Source of the DNA: Nitrosomonas sp. Nm51
Lineage (GTDB): Bacteria; Pseudomonadota; Gammaproteobacteria; Burkholderiales; Nitrosomonadaceae
Reading direction: 5' to 3'
Assembly (NCBI RefSeq): GCF_900111165.1
Contig: NZ_FOGH01000001.1
Location: 1-64,000 of the forward strand
Length of the DNA: 64,000 bases
Shown: piece by piece, positions 16,132 through 25,466 of the stretch
Numbering within the stretch: position 1 is the stretch's first letter
Layout: every line of letters starts with the position of its first letter
Translations under genes and position numbers: made by a program
Notes under the pieces: generated by a model
Told to the model about the DNA's origin: nothing
Databases searched by the model: none
Seen by the model: the letters and a program-made list of their open reading frames with translations, nothing else

Positions 16132-17607
16132 TTATTTCACTTCAGGATAAGGATACAACATGTTCATGGCAATGCTTTTGCCGGCTGTTTCCACAATACG
16201 GACATGTTCCCGCCTGAACTCGCGCGCATGACGCAGGCCGCATGAGTGGGCGATCATGGCGACTTCTTTGTTATAATTTCTGGCGTAATTGGTAACGCGA
16301 ATGCATTTTTCTTCAACGACCAGGCCGCTTTGCAAGCGCGGGTTGTGTGTTGTGACGCCAGTGGGACAGGTATTCTTATGACAGCGCATCGCCTGTATGC
16401 AGCCGAGCGAGAACATAAACCCGCGTGCGGTATTCACAAAATCAGCGCCTGCGCACAGCGCCCAGGCGCCATGGGTTGCGGTAATGAGCTTTCCGGCGGC
16501 GACAATGCGGATGCGCTCTTTCAGATTGGATTCGATTAATGAATCGACGACACGCGGCAACGCTTCCATAATGGGCAGACTGACACTGTCCATGAGTGTC
16601 TGCGGTGAGGCGCCACTGCCACCTTCGCCGCCGTCGATGGTGATAAAGTCAGGTGCATAATGCAGACCTTTATGGACAATACGACCGCACAGTTCATTAA
16701 TAAAATGCCAGCCGCCGATAGCGGTTTTTATGCCTATGGGGCGCCCGGTTATTTCGCGCAACTGATTGATTTTATCCAGTAGTTCGTCGATATTATCAAT
16801 GTCCTTGTGGCGGTTTGGGCTGACTGAATCTTTGAAGGCGGGGATGCCGCGAATCATCGCGATTTCTTCTGTAATTTTGCTGCCGGGCAATAGCCCGCCT
16901 TTACCGGGTTTCGCGCCCTGCGAAAGCTTGATTTCAAATGCTTTGACGACTTCTCCCAATTCCGTGGCGCGTTGCGCGGAGAAATTGCCATGCTCATCGC
17001 GGATACCGTATTTTGCGGTTCCGATCTGCATAATCACGTCGCATTCACCTTCCAGATGGTAGGGTGCAAGGCCGCCCTCACCGGTATTCAGCCAGCAACC
17101 CGCATTAACGGCGCCGAGTGACAGCGCACGCACAGCGGGCTTGGAAATTGCACCGTAACTCATGCCGCTGATATTGATAATGGATTTTGCAACGAACGGA
17201 TGCCTGGCATAACCTTCGCCGATGATCTGAGGCGGGGTAGGCAGCTGGTTTTCTTCCAGAATCGGAAATGCCGCGTTGACAAAAATAATCGATCCCGGCT
17301 CACGTAAATCGTTGGTTGAGCCAAAGCCGATTACCCCTCCCTTGTCTTTGGAATGCCGGTATACCCAGTTGCGGGTAGCCCGGTTAAAGGGCATTTCTTC
17401 CCTGTCGTTCGAAAAGAAATACTGACGGAAATATTTTCCCTGCTCTTCAAAAAAGAAGCGCAGCCGCCCGATGATCGGGTAGTTGCGCAATATAGAATGT
17501 TTTTTCTGGGTAATGTCCTGGATAAACCAGAATACGATCAAGCCGATCACGACGAGACCCAGCATCGTTGAAAAAATATAAGAGAGCAGATCGAGCGCGT
17601 TTGACAT
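16132..17607 (-). CDS. FMN/Fe-S glutamate-synthase-family membrane protein
   Basis: A 491-residue protein homologous to the FMN-binding synthase domain of glutamate synthase, with an N-terminal membrane anchor (about residues 8-30). Diagnostic blocks are ISGMSYGAISKPAVRALSLG, LNTGEGGLAPYHLEGECDVI, QGAKPGKGGLLPGSKITEEI and TIDGGEGGSGASPQTLMDS, together with the Fe-S cysteine cluster CIQAMRCHKNTCPTG. The amidotransferase domain of true GltB is absent, so it does not make glutamate from glutamine by itself. Such stand-alone GltB-like oxidoreductases are common, and their substrate is unknown. It lies next to IS debris but appears intact. Confidence 0.88.
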   Translation of the reverse strand: MSNALDLLSYIFSTMLGLVVIGLIVFWFIQDITQKKHSILRNYPIIGRLRFFFEEQGKYFRQYFFSNDREEMPFNRATRNWVYRHSKDKGGVIGFGSTNDLREPGSIIFVNAAFPILEENQLPTPPQIIGEGYARHPFVAKSIINISGMSYGAISKPAVRALSLGAVNAGCWLNTGEGGLAPYHLEGECDVIMQIGTAKYGIRDEHGNFSAQRATELGEVVKAFEIKLSQGAKPGKGGLLPGSKITEEIAMIRGIPAFKDSVSPNRHKDIDNIDELLDKINQLREITGRPIGIKTAIGGWHFINELCGRIVHKGLHYAPDFITIDGGEGGSGASPQTLMDSVSLPIMEALPRVVDSLIESNLKERIRIVAAGKLITATHGAWALCAGADFVNTARGFMFSLGCIQAMRCHKNTCPTGVTTHNPRLQSGLVVEEKCIRVTNYARNYNKEVAMIAHSCGLRHAREFRREHVRIVETAGKSIAMNMLYPYPEVK

Positions 17608-17914
17608 ACATTCTCCTGTTGCTGATGATGCGCCTATCTTATCTGTTTAATCGGGATTTTTCATGTTTCGAGAGTTTGATCATTCCGATAATGTTACAGA
17701 TGGTCATTGCCCGGCTGAAGACGCGCAGCCGCTGATGCTGATGAAAATCGGTATACTAGCACTCTATCCATATGATATTGGCAGGCTCAGTGCGTTTGTC
17801 TGAGTACATGACAAAACGCGCCTTGCTGCATATCGCCATGGTAACGCTGTACCAGGCAATATCACAAGGATAGCGTACTAAGCATTTAATCAATATACAA
17901 AGACTGCTGCAGGT
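17608..17914. other. Divergent promoter region
   Basis: Spacer between the divergently transcribed GltB-like and nadC genes; it should hold both promoters. No gene or clear structural element was recognised. Confidence 0.35.
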
Positions 17915-18772
17915 ATGCCATACAACTTGATCGAAGAAATAAATAACAATGTGCGCAGGGCGCTGACGGAAGATACCGGAGCAGGCGATCTGACCGCGTT
18001 GCTGATTCCGGCGCAGCAGCGGTCAACCGCGCATGTTGTGAGTAAAACATCAGCGGTATTATGCGGTTTACAGTGGTTTGAAGGCTGTTTTAAGGCGGTG
18101 TCTCCTGAATCGGAAATACGCTGGCTGGCCAGAGATGGTGATACTGTTACCGCAGAACAGAAACTATGCGAAGTTACCGGTAGCGCACGCGCGCTACTGA
18201 CGGCGGAACGTGCCGCGCTGAATTTTTTGCAAATGCTGTCGGCCGTGGCAACGCAGACCCGGGCATATGTGAATGCCATTGCCGGTACAAAAGCCGTTAT
18301 TGTCGATACGCGCAAGACTCTGCCCGGTTTGCGGTTCGCGCAGAAATATGCTGTCAGATGCGGCGGCGGTTGCAATCACCGATTCGGTTTGTATGACGGC
18401 ATTCTGATCAAGGAAAATCATATCGCTGCGGCGGGCGGCATCGCTGAGGTGATGATGCAGGCCCGATCGATTGCGCCAGAAGATATTTTTATCCAGATTG
18501 AAGTCGAATCCGTACCGCAATTACGTGTAGCACTGGATGCCGGCGCGGTCATGATTCTGCTGGACAATTTTGCTGTAAATCAACTTGAAGAAGCTGTTGC
18601 CGTCAGCCGGCACTACAGCCTGAAATCCGGTCAGCCCGTTTTGCTGGAAGCTTCCGGCAATATTGACCTGGACAATGTAAGGCGCATCGCTGAGACAGGG
18701 GTCGACAGAATATCCATTGGCGCGTTGACAAAAAATATTCAGGCCATTGATTTATCGATGCGGTTTGTGTGA
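17915..18772 (+). CDS. nadC: Nicotinate-nucleotide pyrophosphorylase (carboxylating)
   Basis: A 285-residue quinolinate phosphoribosyltransferase, which converts quinolinate and PRPP to nicotinate mononucleotide in de novo NAD synthesis. The N-terminal ALTEDTGAGDLTALLIPAQQ and the central VIVDTRKTLPGLRFAQKYAV, with RCGGGCNHRFGLYDGILIKE directly after it, are family signatures that include the substrate-binding Arg, His and Lys residues. ILLDNF and ISIGALTKNIQAIDLSMRF close the barrel. The length is standard. It stands alone, convergent with the TIGR03790 gene downstream. Confidence 0.97.
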   Translation: MPYNLIEEINNNVRRALTEDTGAGDLTALLIPAQQRSTAHVVSKTSAVLCGLQWFEGCFKAVSPESEIRWLARDGDTVTAEQKLCEVTGSARALLTAERAALNFLQMLSAVATQTRAYVNAIAGTKAVIVDTRKTLPGLRFAQKYAVRCGGGCNHRFGLYDGILIKENHIAAAGGIAEVMMQARSIAPEDIFIQIEVESVPQLRVALDAGAVMILLDNFAVNQLEEAVAVSRHYSLKSGQPVLLEASGNIDLDNVRRIAETGVDRISIGALTKNIQAIDLSMRFV

Positions 18773-18799
18773 TAACGCCCCCTAACCAATGCAATTTTG

Positions 18800-19804
18800 T
18801 CAATTGCGCTTCTCGTAAAAGGGTGCGGCCATCGGTTCACCCACAAACAGGCCCTGTCCGGGCCAGGCTACGCTTTTCCAGTACGCCTCTATGAGTGATT
18901 CGCCCCGCGTGTATCGATCAATAACAATACCCGGATGCGGAAATTTCTGTGGAAACGCGCAAGGTTCTGTCACGGTGCCATAACTGGCAGTAACACCGGC
19001 ATCAAGCCAGTTCAGTATGCTCATTTGTTGATCGCCAAACAACACGCCACCGGAAGAAGTCAAGTGATCGGCAATGGCGCCGGGCAAATAGCGGTTGGTT
19101 TCCAGATTATTTACATTAGCTCTGCCGGTAAAGTAAAAAAGCACGTCCGCTTTTGCATGGAGTGCGTCGGTTTCAACAATGTCTATAGCGATACGGCGGA
19201 AGAGCGCCGTCTTAACGTTCTCGTACACATACGAGCGCACGTTTCGTGCTGAGTCCGTCGTGCTCACCAGATAAGCCGTTCCTTTCGGAAAGGTACCGTC
19301 GGATTGTACGCCGTTATCAATTACCACTTTTGTCCGTTGTATATTGCTGCCCGCCAGCATCATGGTGGGCCGTATCTTAAAATCATCGAAGGGTGACGAA
19401 GAGTCTGAGTTGAAATATATACTGGATTCTGTCGGAGAGCAGTCATATGCGCAGTATTGCCTGTCAAATCCGAACGTCATAGCACTGGTGATAGACATAC
19501 AGGCAACTTTATAGGGTTTTGACCAGGCAAGCACGTAAAACTGGACATGATCAGGTGTCTGCAAATAAATTTGTTTTCGCAGGATATTGAATAAGTGGCT
19601 GCCCATGGAACCGGTTACCGGAAATGCGATCCGAATAATATTTTCGTCAGGAATCTTTCGTTTTTGCTGATAATAGTCGGCAATTTCCAGACTTTCCGCA
19701 TCATTTTTATTGGCGATCACCGCAATCCGTTCAGGTATAACGGCGGCATGCAGGATGGGTGCCGAGAAAATACTCCATATTGCGTAGTAAAAAATGAAAC
19801 GCAT
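18800..19804 (-). CDS. TIGR03790-family exported protein
   Basis: A protein of about 334 residues with an N-terminal signal sequence (MRFIFYYAIWSIFSAPILHA). The opening PERIAVIANKNDAESLEIAD plus YYQQKRKIPDENII is the signature of the TIGR03790 family (Leu, Ala and Asp at a characteristic 'DP-S---A-YY---R-IP-EN' block). Later blocks are VQFYVLAWSKPYKVACMSIT, YLVSTTDSARNVRSYVYE and TSSGGVLFGDQQMSILNWLD. Function unknown in the family; members are exported and occur scattered among proteobacteria and planctomycetes. The frame is open to a GTG at 19825; ATG 19804 is chosen because it gives a normal signal peptide. Neither start has a good ribosome binding site. Confidence 0.8.
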   Translation of the reverse strand: MRFIFYYAIWSIFSAPILHAAVIPERIAVIANKNDAESLEIADYYQQKRKIPDENIIRIAFPVTGSMGSHLFNILRKQIYLQTPDHVQFYVLAWSKPYKVACMSITSAMTFGFDRQYCAYDCSPTESSIYFNSDSSSPFDDFKIRPTMMLAGSNIQRTKVVIDNGVQSDGTFPKGTAYLVSTTDSARNVRSYVYENVKTALFRRIAIDIVETDALHAKADVLFYFTGRANVNNLETNRYLPGAIADHLTSSGGVLFGDQQMSILNWLDAGVTASYGTVTEPCAFPQKFPHPGIVIDRYTRGESLIEAYWKSVAWPGQGLFVGEPMAAPFYEKRN

Positions 19805-19825
19805 CGCAGACTTCAAGATTGGCAC

Positions 19826-20214
19826 AAATATAGATATATGATTATTACATAATCATTTTCATAAACCGAATGCGGGTTGATATTTACCGGTTGCATCGAA
19901 AACGGTTTTCAACAGTATGCAAAATAAACTGCATAGATAACGACGATAGCATTCGGCCCTGACCAGCGGTTTATGCCGTACGGAGGATCATCTGAAGTCA
20001 TCCGGTTGCCAGAGAGTTAGCGTTTGATAACGCCTGCCAGCCAACTAATTCGATTGTTACAGAAAAACCACCCTCTAGGATGAGACGATACAACCGGGCG
20101 CTCATGACTGGGAAAAATTGTTGACGCCGAACATGCTCAATTGGTTTCAATCACTATTCAAGTAGCGCTGACTGCTATGCTATCGTCGCATTGCCTCACA
20201 GCTTATCCACTGAG
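19826..20214. other. Intergenic region downstream of the PKS operon
   Basis: About 390 bases between the PPTase stop and the TIGR03790 start. No supportable ORF. The short direct repeat TTATCCACTGAGTTATCCA lies just after the PPTase gene. It could hold the operon's terminator and the TIGR03790 promoter; I see no clear hairpin with a T-tail. Confidence 0.35.
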
Positions 20215-21030
20215 TTATCCATTGAAATTCAATTCATTCAATTCAGTAGTTTTGTAGAGCGGTATATTCTCAAAAAAACGGAATTTGAATTCTTTTGTTT
20301 GGCAAAATGAATTAGCTTTGATTGATATCGCTATTCGATGCCTCTTGTTGGGGCGGAACAGCCAGCTGCGCGAATTTACTGGGTGACCTGAATGCTTGTT
20401 CTTATATTCAAGTTGAATGTTGTCGTTGAATTTTTTTGACTTCGTTTCGCCTATTCGAAAACCGAAGTCCGCTAAATACATTGCAAATCCTAGACCACAA
20501 GCTTTAACGTAGGATTCTTTTAAGGTCCAGTAGTCAAAGAAACGGCTGCGTTGTCGGCCTACCGGCGTATTGATTAAATCTGAATACTCAGCTATGGAAA
20601 AAATATTTTTAGCGATTGATAGAAAATTACAGTTCCTGTTAATACTTTCGACATCGCAGCCAATTTCATTGTTTTGAGTGATAGCGCATAAGATTAAATC
20701 ATCTGAATGACTGATGTTGAATTGTAAAGGTAAAAGGGATTGAATAATTTTTGGTTTATTGTAGTTATCTTTTTTAAATTGCCAGCGGGATGGATGAATA
20801 TTTATGTAATGTGAGAGTATGTTTCGTATAAAAGAGCGTGTTATCAATTCGTTATGGCGTTTATTTGGAAAGACGTAACTTTGCTGCTTTAATATTTCTT
20901 GTTCGGAGAGCAAGCTTCTGTATTGTTTTAGCAGGCCGGTTTGGTGAATGGTATTTGGCTTTGTGAACCAAAGATGTATTTCATTGGTTTGCGATTGGAA
21001 CAATACTGGTTGATTAATACAGGAATTCAT
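20215..21030 (-). CDS. 4'-phosphopantetheinyl transferase, Sfp type
   Basis: A 271-residue Sfp/Gsp-type transferase that moves phosphopantetheine from CoA to the serine of carrier-protein domains. The two magnesium/CoA-binding motifs are IGCDVESINRN and FDYWTLKESYVKACGLGF, and the N-terminal FNISHSDDLILCA strand is present. It is the last gene of the minus-strand PKS operon, 11 bases after the outer-membrane protein gene. Its obvious client is the ACP domain (Ser 2069) of the 2145-residue PKS. It is larger than AcpS and of the secondary-metabolism type. Base composition looks more AT-rich than the housekeeping genes. Confidence 0.93.
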   Translation of the reverse strand: MNSCINQPVLFQSQTNEIHLWFTKPNTIHQTGLLKQYRSLLSEQEILKQQSYVFPNKRHNELITRSFIRNILSHYINIHPSRWQFKKDNYNKPKIIQSLLPLQFNISHSDDLILCAITQNNEIGCDVESINRNCNFLSIAKNIFSIAEYSDLINTPVGRQRSRFFDYWTLKESYVKACGLGFAMYLADFGFRIGETKSKKFNDNIQLEYKNKHSGHPVNSRSWLFRPNKRHRIAISIKANSFCQTKEFKFRFFENIPLYKTTELNELNFNG

Positions 21031-21041
21031 CGAGGATATAC

Positions 21042-22286
21042 TCAGAAGAAACGAATCAGGCGAATTTGGAAGTAATCATCTTTGCGCATTCCTGTTAAAA
21101 TATCCGTTGATTGACCTTTGGTGAAATCATTTGGCGCTACATTTAAAAAAAGTGTTGTTTCTGCCTCGATTTTCCATTTCTCATCCAAGCGCCGGCTTGC
21201 ATTTAGTTTAAAGATAGAAGCCTGTGTTTCCAAATCGATGGTATTGCCGACGATTAATTGTGTATCGGATACATCATTTAAGTTCAGGCGAACACCAAAA
21301 TACACATCATTATCAAAAGGTGTTGGCGGCGCCGTTATATCCCGGCCATCGTATAAATATTCAAGCAGAATGCCCATGTCGGCGTTGCTGTTCAGGATGC
21401 CGTAAAAAGAGTATTCAAAACCAGCCACTACGGCAGCGAACCGGCCCGAGCCTTGGCCGCTACGTGTCATTGCTTCAAGTTTCCATAACCAATTATCAAT
21501 GGCGCCTTGTATGTCAATACTGGTTTGATGAATCAATTCGTAAAGCGGTGTCAAAGTGCTGGTGCTCTGGTTGGGCAATATGCCTTCGTCAAAAAATCTT
21601 AGGCTTGGTTCGCGGCCAATTCCCCAAAAATGTGCAATTCCGATATCCCATGGGCCAATGGTATGATCCCAGCGCCCTGCAAAACTCGGGTGCCAGCGAT
21701 CGATACCGTCAAAAATCGGATCATGGGTATCAACCGGAAATTCAAATCGTAATCTGCCGCTTCGTGCGGGAAAGGTGCGGTCGCGGAAATAGGGAAGGTA
21801 GAACAAACTGAAATTACCGAAATCGCTTAAATAATTAAAATTTACCATCGGTTGACCCAGCTTCGCTTCTCCATATAAATTTTCGACCAGATCAATTTGA
21901 TTTATTACATCAACCAGATGGCGGGATTCTGTGGTGCCCCAGAAAGTTCTGCTTACTCCCAGCTTTAAATCCCAACTATTTGCGACATGAAACCAATTCA
22001 GCTCTCGAATATCAAAATGCGTTCTGTTTTTATCTTGACTGTCTACCCGTCCGAATGGAACAAATGTTATACGATTACTGCCAGTATGCCATTCATGCCG
22101 GAATTCCGGTTGCAGCATCACGGAAGGATTTAAAGTATCGTCATTTTGTACTGCGTAGGAAGGAGATTGTGTGTAAAGCCTGAAATCCAGCGATCCATGT
22201 CCGGAAATTTCCAAGGCGAATACCGTGTTCGATAGAAATGCGGCTAATGCAGCAATGTAGCAATTAACCGCATAACGAAAAATCAT
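21042..22286 (-). CDS. Outer-membrane beta-barrel protein of the PKS/MMPL operon
   Basis: A 414-residue protein with a signal peptide (MIFRYAVNCYIAALAAFLSN, cleavage near VFA). It is then a string of alternating amphipathic beta strands rich in aromatic residues (HGSLDFRLYTQSP, WDLKLGVSRTFWGTTESRHL, FSLFYLPYFRDRTFPARSG) and ends in a C-terminal phenylalanine (QIRLIRFF), the usual outer-membrane insertion signal. It resembles DUF1302/alginate-export-like porins that accompany MMPL exporters. Its place 4 bases after the LolA-like gene and downstream of the MMPL gene suggests that it is the outer-membrane receiver or channel for the lipid product. Exact family not certain. Confidence 0.78.
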   Translation of the reverse strand: MIFRYAVNCYIAALAAFLSNTVFALEISGHGSLDFRLYTQSPSYAVQNDDTLNPSVMLQPEFRHEWHTGSNRITFVPFGRVDSQDKNRTHFDIRELNWFHVANSWDLKLGVSRTFWGTTESRHLVDVINQIDLVENLYGEAKLGQPMVNFNYLSDFGNFSLFYLPYFRDRTFPARSGRLRFEFPVDTHDPIFDGIDRWHPSFAGRWDHTIGPWDIGIAHFWGIGREPSLRFFDEGILPNQSTSTLTPLYELIHQTSIDIQGAIDNWLWKLEAMTRSGQGSGRFAAVVAGFEYSFYGILNSNADMGILLEYLYDGRDITAPPTPFDNDVYFGVRLNLNDVSDTQLIVGNTIDLETQASIFKLNASRRLDEKWKIEAETTLFLNVAPNDFTKGQSTDILTGMRKDDYFQIRLIRFF

Positions 22287-22290
22287 ATTA

Positions 22291-23073
22291 TTACCTTAAG
22301 TTTCTCAGCGCATTGACGGCAAAGTCACGATCATTGTAACCGTTTCTGAATTTGTAGTTTTTACGCAGCAATTCAGTGCTTTTTCCATTTTGATGATTTG
22401 TCATGACCAATTTCCCGGCTTTCCAGAAACGGTCTAAATGCAGCGTGTAGTCGCTGAAAGCAAGTGTTTTTAATAACTCGTTTTTACGGTCATAAAAATC
22501 TATTCTACGCGGTTGGTAAATGGTTTTATCGATCCACTCCACTTGGCGTGTATAACCGGAATATTCGTATGCAGGCGTATTTTCTACTACAAAAGTATCA
22601 TATTCGCCAAGCTTCTCGTCTCTCAGGTACTTATAGGTATACTTTTCAAGTTCCCAGGAAGCAATATCTTCGAAAGCAAACTCGCTGCCAACAAATGGAC
22701 CAGATTTATTGACGGTTGATATACGTTTAACCCGTTTTAATGAGGGTAAATAAAGCCATTGATCATCGGGCTCAAGACCATGTGAATGCGTCAGGACCGC
22801 TGTGCCCCTGACATCAGCGGGGCTTTGAAAAACGCCGATTTCTTTATCGCCATCGCCCTCAACTTCTAGTGTTTTTACCAGAAAAATACGGGTGCTTTCT
22901 TCCCCCTGAGCGCTTCGCAGGGTCATGAATGCTTCATGCATGCTGTCGATAAAGCCATTGTCCCGCCGATTGACCTCCGCTTGTATGGAGTAACCCCGTT
23001 CTTCGGGAGTTTGAGCCAGCCCGTTAATACTGACCAACGAAAAGAGTGAAATGAATAGGATTATGTTTCTCAT
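22291..23073 (-). CDS. LolA-like outer membrane lipoprotein-sorting protein
   Basis: A 260-residue periplasmic protein with a signal peptide (ending NGLAQ). It matches the 'outer membrane lipoprotein-sorting protein' (LolA-like, PF17131-type) family: DNGFIDSMHEAFMTLRSAQG, IFLVKTLEVEGDGDKEIGVF, DDQWLYLPSLKRVKRIS, GSEFAFEDI and QVEWIDKTIYQPRRIDFYDR. The fold is an open beta half-barrel that can carry a lipid. Such proteins are usually encoded beside MMPL/RND exporters, as here (41 bases downstream of one). Inferred role: shuttling the PKS-derived lipid across the periplasm to the outer-membrane protein encoded next. Confidence 0.88.
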   Translation of the reverse strand: MRNIILFISLFSLVSINGLAQTPEERGYSIQAEVNRRDNGFIDSMHEAFMTLRSAQGEESTRIFLVKTLEVEGDGDKEIGVFQSPADVRGTAVLTHSHGLEPDDQWLYLPSLKRVKRISTVNKSGPFVGSEFAFEDIASWELEKYTYKYLRDEKLGEYDTFVVENTPAYEYSGYTRQVEWIDKTIYQPRRIDFYDRKNELLKTLAFSDYTLHLDRFWKAGKLVMTNHQNGKSTELLRKNYKFRNGYNDRDFAVNALRNLR

Positions 23074-23114
23074 GAAAATTCTCCTTGAGCTTGATAGAAT
23101 CTTAAAATGTTATG

Positions 23115-25454
23115 CTACTTAGGTAATGTTGCATTTTGCATATGTAGAATTTTCTTGTTTTTTGAACAGGTTTTTAATTTTTCAATAAACAAGAGTATGG
23201 GCGGAAGTAACAGGAAATCGGCTAGAAGACCGAGTGCAAAAATTATTGCAGTTAGCATTCCCATTTCCTGGTTGATTTTAAAGCTGGATAAAGCTAATAC
23301 TAAAAATCCGAGAATTAGCACAACCGAAGTGACCCACAAGGCTTTGCCAACTGTCGTAAAGGTGTAGCGGATCGCATCATCAGGTGATAGCTGCATATGC
23401 TTGCGCGCATGCTGGTATCGGCTCAAAAAATGCACAGTATCATCAACCAGGATGCCGAGAGTCATGGCGATAACAACCGATGAAGCCATTCCAACCTGAC
23501 CTACCAGTAATGCCCACATGCCGAAAGCCATCCCCGCCGGAATCAGGTTCGGTATCAAGCTAAGCGACCCGATTATTGCTGATCTCAATACAAACATCAT
23601 CAGGATGGAAATTAAGCCAATTGCCAGTAGCACGCCACCGATCATACTGACGATGTTGCGTTGCCCGATGTGTGCAAATAACAGCGTGGTGCCGGTTCCT
23701 TCACTATGGCTTAATTCGGGTGCGAATGTTTTAAGCCATTCCTGTGCTCTTTTTTCCAGATCAATTACCTGTTGACTTGAAATACTATGCAACGATGCAG
23801 TCACGCGGGTTGCCGATTTGCCAACATCGATACGGTCATTCAAATCAAGGCCATAGGGCAAAGACATTTCAAAGACCAGCAAGTATTGTGCTGCCATCTC
23901 AGCGGTTTCCGGCAGCCTGTACCATGACGGATCCCCGCCATGCATGTTCTGATTTAGACGTTTAAGAATATCCGTTATAGCGAAGACATGAATTGTTTCC
24001 GGCTGCTGACGGTACCATTCTACAAATGCATCTACTTTTCTGAGATATTCGGGATTGTTAATCCCACTGTCTGTCATGGTTTTCAGGGAATAATCGATGC
24101 GGTAGATACCAGTCAGGTGCTCTGTCGTATAATCAGTGTCCTGCCGAAACTGGACAGACTCGTCGAAATATTTAACATACTCGTCATCCAGAGTGTTCAA
24201 CGGAATGCAGGCAATCAGCGCAACAACCAGCACTGTTGATAGCGCGAAGTAAGTGCGCCCATGTTTGATAATGTTGTTGGCCAGGTTTTTCCAGATAGGA
24301 TTGCTTTTTAGCGATAATTTATTTTTTGGCTCGGGCAGCAACGTGACAAGCGCAGGTAGAAAGCTGATGGCAAGAATGAAGGTAACGCCAACACCCATTG
24401 CTGTAATATTACCCAAATCACGAAAAGGGGGTGATTCACTGAAATTCATGGAAAGGAAACCGATGCCTGTGGAAAAATTTGTAAAGAAAATAGCTTTAAA
24501 GTTTCCTTTTAAACTATCCGACATTGATTGAATTTTCTCAATGCCATGCGCCAGTGAATGATAATAACTCGTTAAAATATGGACAGTATTTGCAACAGCC
24601 AATGTTAACAGGATAGTCGGCGCCGGAATACTGGAAGGTGAAAAAGCAATATTCATCCACCCTGCCAGCCCAACTGCGGCAACTATTGATAGCGTTATCA
24701 TTATCGTGGCCGCGAGCACACCCCACACGGATTTAACAAGCAATCCCAGGACAATAATAATGACGGTTAGCATTGCTGGCGTCAGCGTTTTCATATCCAG
24801 TTCTGATGATTCTGCAAATGCCGTATCCATCATAACTGATCCGGTTATGTGGATATCCATTTCTGGATGAGCGGATTTAAGTTGCTTGACTTGCTGGCGG
24901 ATAAAATGGGTAACTTCCCTGGTTTCAGAATCCTGATGAAAGCCTGGCCGTTGAATAACTACATTAAAGCCCATTACACGCGCATCGGGAGATACGAGTC
25001 TATTAACAAGCAGCGGTTCATTCAATGCATAATCTTTAATTTGAGAAATTTTTTCGCTGGATAACTGCTCTGCATTTTTTACCAGATCTTCTACGATAAG
25101 GTCATCGCCTATCGCATAGCTATGCTGAAAATTAGTGATTGAATCAACGCGTGTTGAATACGGTGTTTGCCAAAGATCATGTGTCAGTTTCTCAGCAATG
25201 GCCAAGTTTTGCGGTGAAAAAATATTGTTGTCAGCTGGTGTGAGAACCAGTAAGACGTTGTCATCTTTTGTATATGTTTTTTGTAAACTTTCATAAGCAA
25301 TCAGCTGCGGGTTTTCTTCGCTAAAAAACATACGGTAATCACTTTTGAAGTGAAGATTCTTTATGCCGTAACCTGCGATGCTTACAAGCAGCAAGCTGCT
25401 GACAATTATTAACCAGCGGAAACGAAGTATGAAATGCGCATAAGTTTGTATCAT
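23115..25454 (-). CDS. MMPL/RND-family lipid exporter
   Basis: A 779-residue inner-membrane protein with the RND plan for a single-chain exporter: helix 1 (about residues 10-30), a large periplasmic loop (FSEENPQLIAYESLQKTYTK), a six-helix block (PAMLTVIIIVLGLLVKSVWG to FLPALVTLLPEP), a second helix and loop, and a second six-helix block (SMIGGVLLAIGLISILMMFV to FLLLPPILLFIEKL). MMPL motifs TLGILVDDTVHFLSRYQHAR and TVGKALWVTSVVLILGFLVL are visible. Relatives move hopanoids, mycobacterial polyketide lipids and aryl polyenes. It lies 12 bases after the oxoamine synthase gene, so the likely cargo is the operon's own product. Confidence 0.92.
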   Translation of the reverse strand: MIQTYAHFILRFRWLIIVSSLLLVSIAGYGIKNLHFKSDYRMFFSEENPQLIAYESLQKTYTKDDNVLLVLTPADNNIFSPQNLAIAEKLTHDLWQTPYSTRVDSITNFQHSYAIGDDLIVEDLVKNAEQLSSEKISQIKDYALNEPLLVNRLVSPDARVMGFNVVIQRPGFHQDSETREVTHFIRQQVKQLKSAHPEMDIHITGSVMMDTAFAESSELDMKTLTPAMLTVIIIVLGLLVKSVWGVLAATIMITLSIVAAVGLAGWMNIAFSPSSIPAPTILLTLAVANTVHILTSYYHSLAHGIEKIQSMSDSLKGNFKAIFFTNFSTGIGFLSMNFSESPPFRDLGNITAMGVGVTFILAISFLPALVTLLPEPKNKLSLKSNPIWKNLANNIIKHGRTYFALSTVLVVALIACIPLNTLDDEYVKYFDESVQFRQDTDYTTEHLTGIYRIDYSLKTMTDSGINNPEYLRKVDAFVEWYRQQPETIHVFAITDILKRLNQNMHGGDPSWYRLPETAEMAAQYLLVFEMSLPYGLDLNDRIDVGKSATRVTASLHSISSQQVIDLEKRAQEWLKTFAPELSHSEGTGTTLLFAHIGQRNIVSMIGGVLLAIGLISILMMFVLRSAIIGSLSLIPNLIPAGMAFGMWALLVGQVGMASSVVIAMTLGILVDDTVHFLSRYQHARKHMQLSPDDAIRYTFTTVGKALWVTSVVLILGFLVLALSSFKINQEMGMLTAIIFALGLLADFLLLPPILLFIEKLKTCSKNKKILHMQNATLPK

Positions 25455-25466
25455 TCTGAATACCTC

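Noticed and set aside
19826-20214. Possible IS remnant after the PPTase gene
   Set aside because: Short frames such as LNWFQSLFK could not be matched to any transposase by eye.
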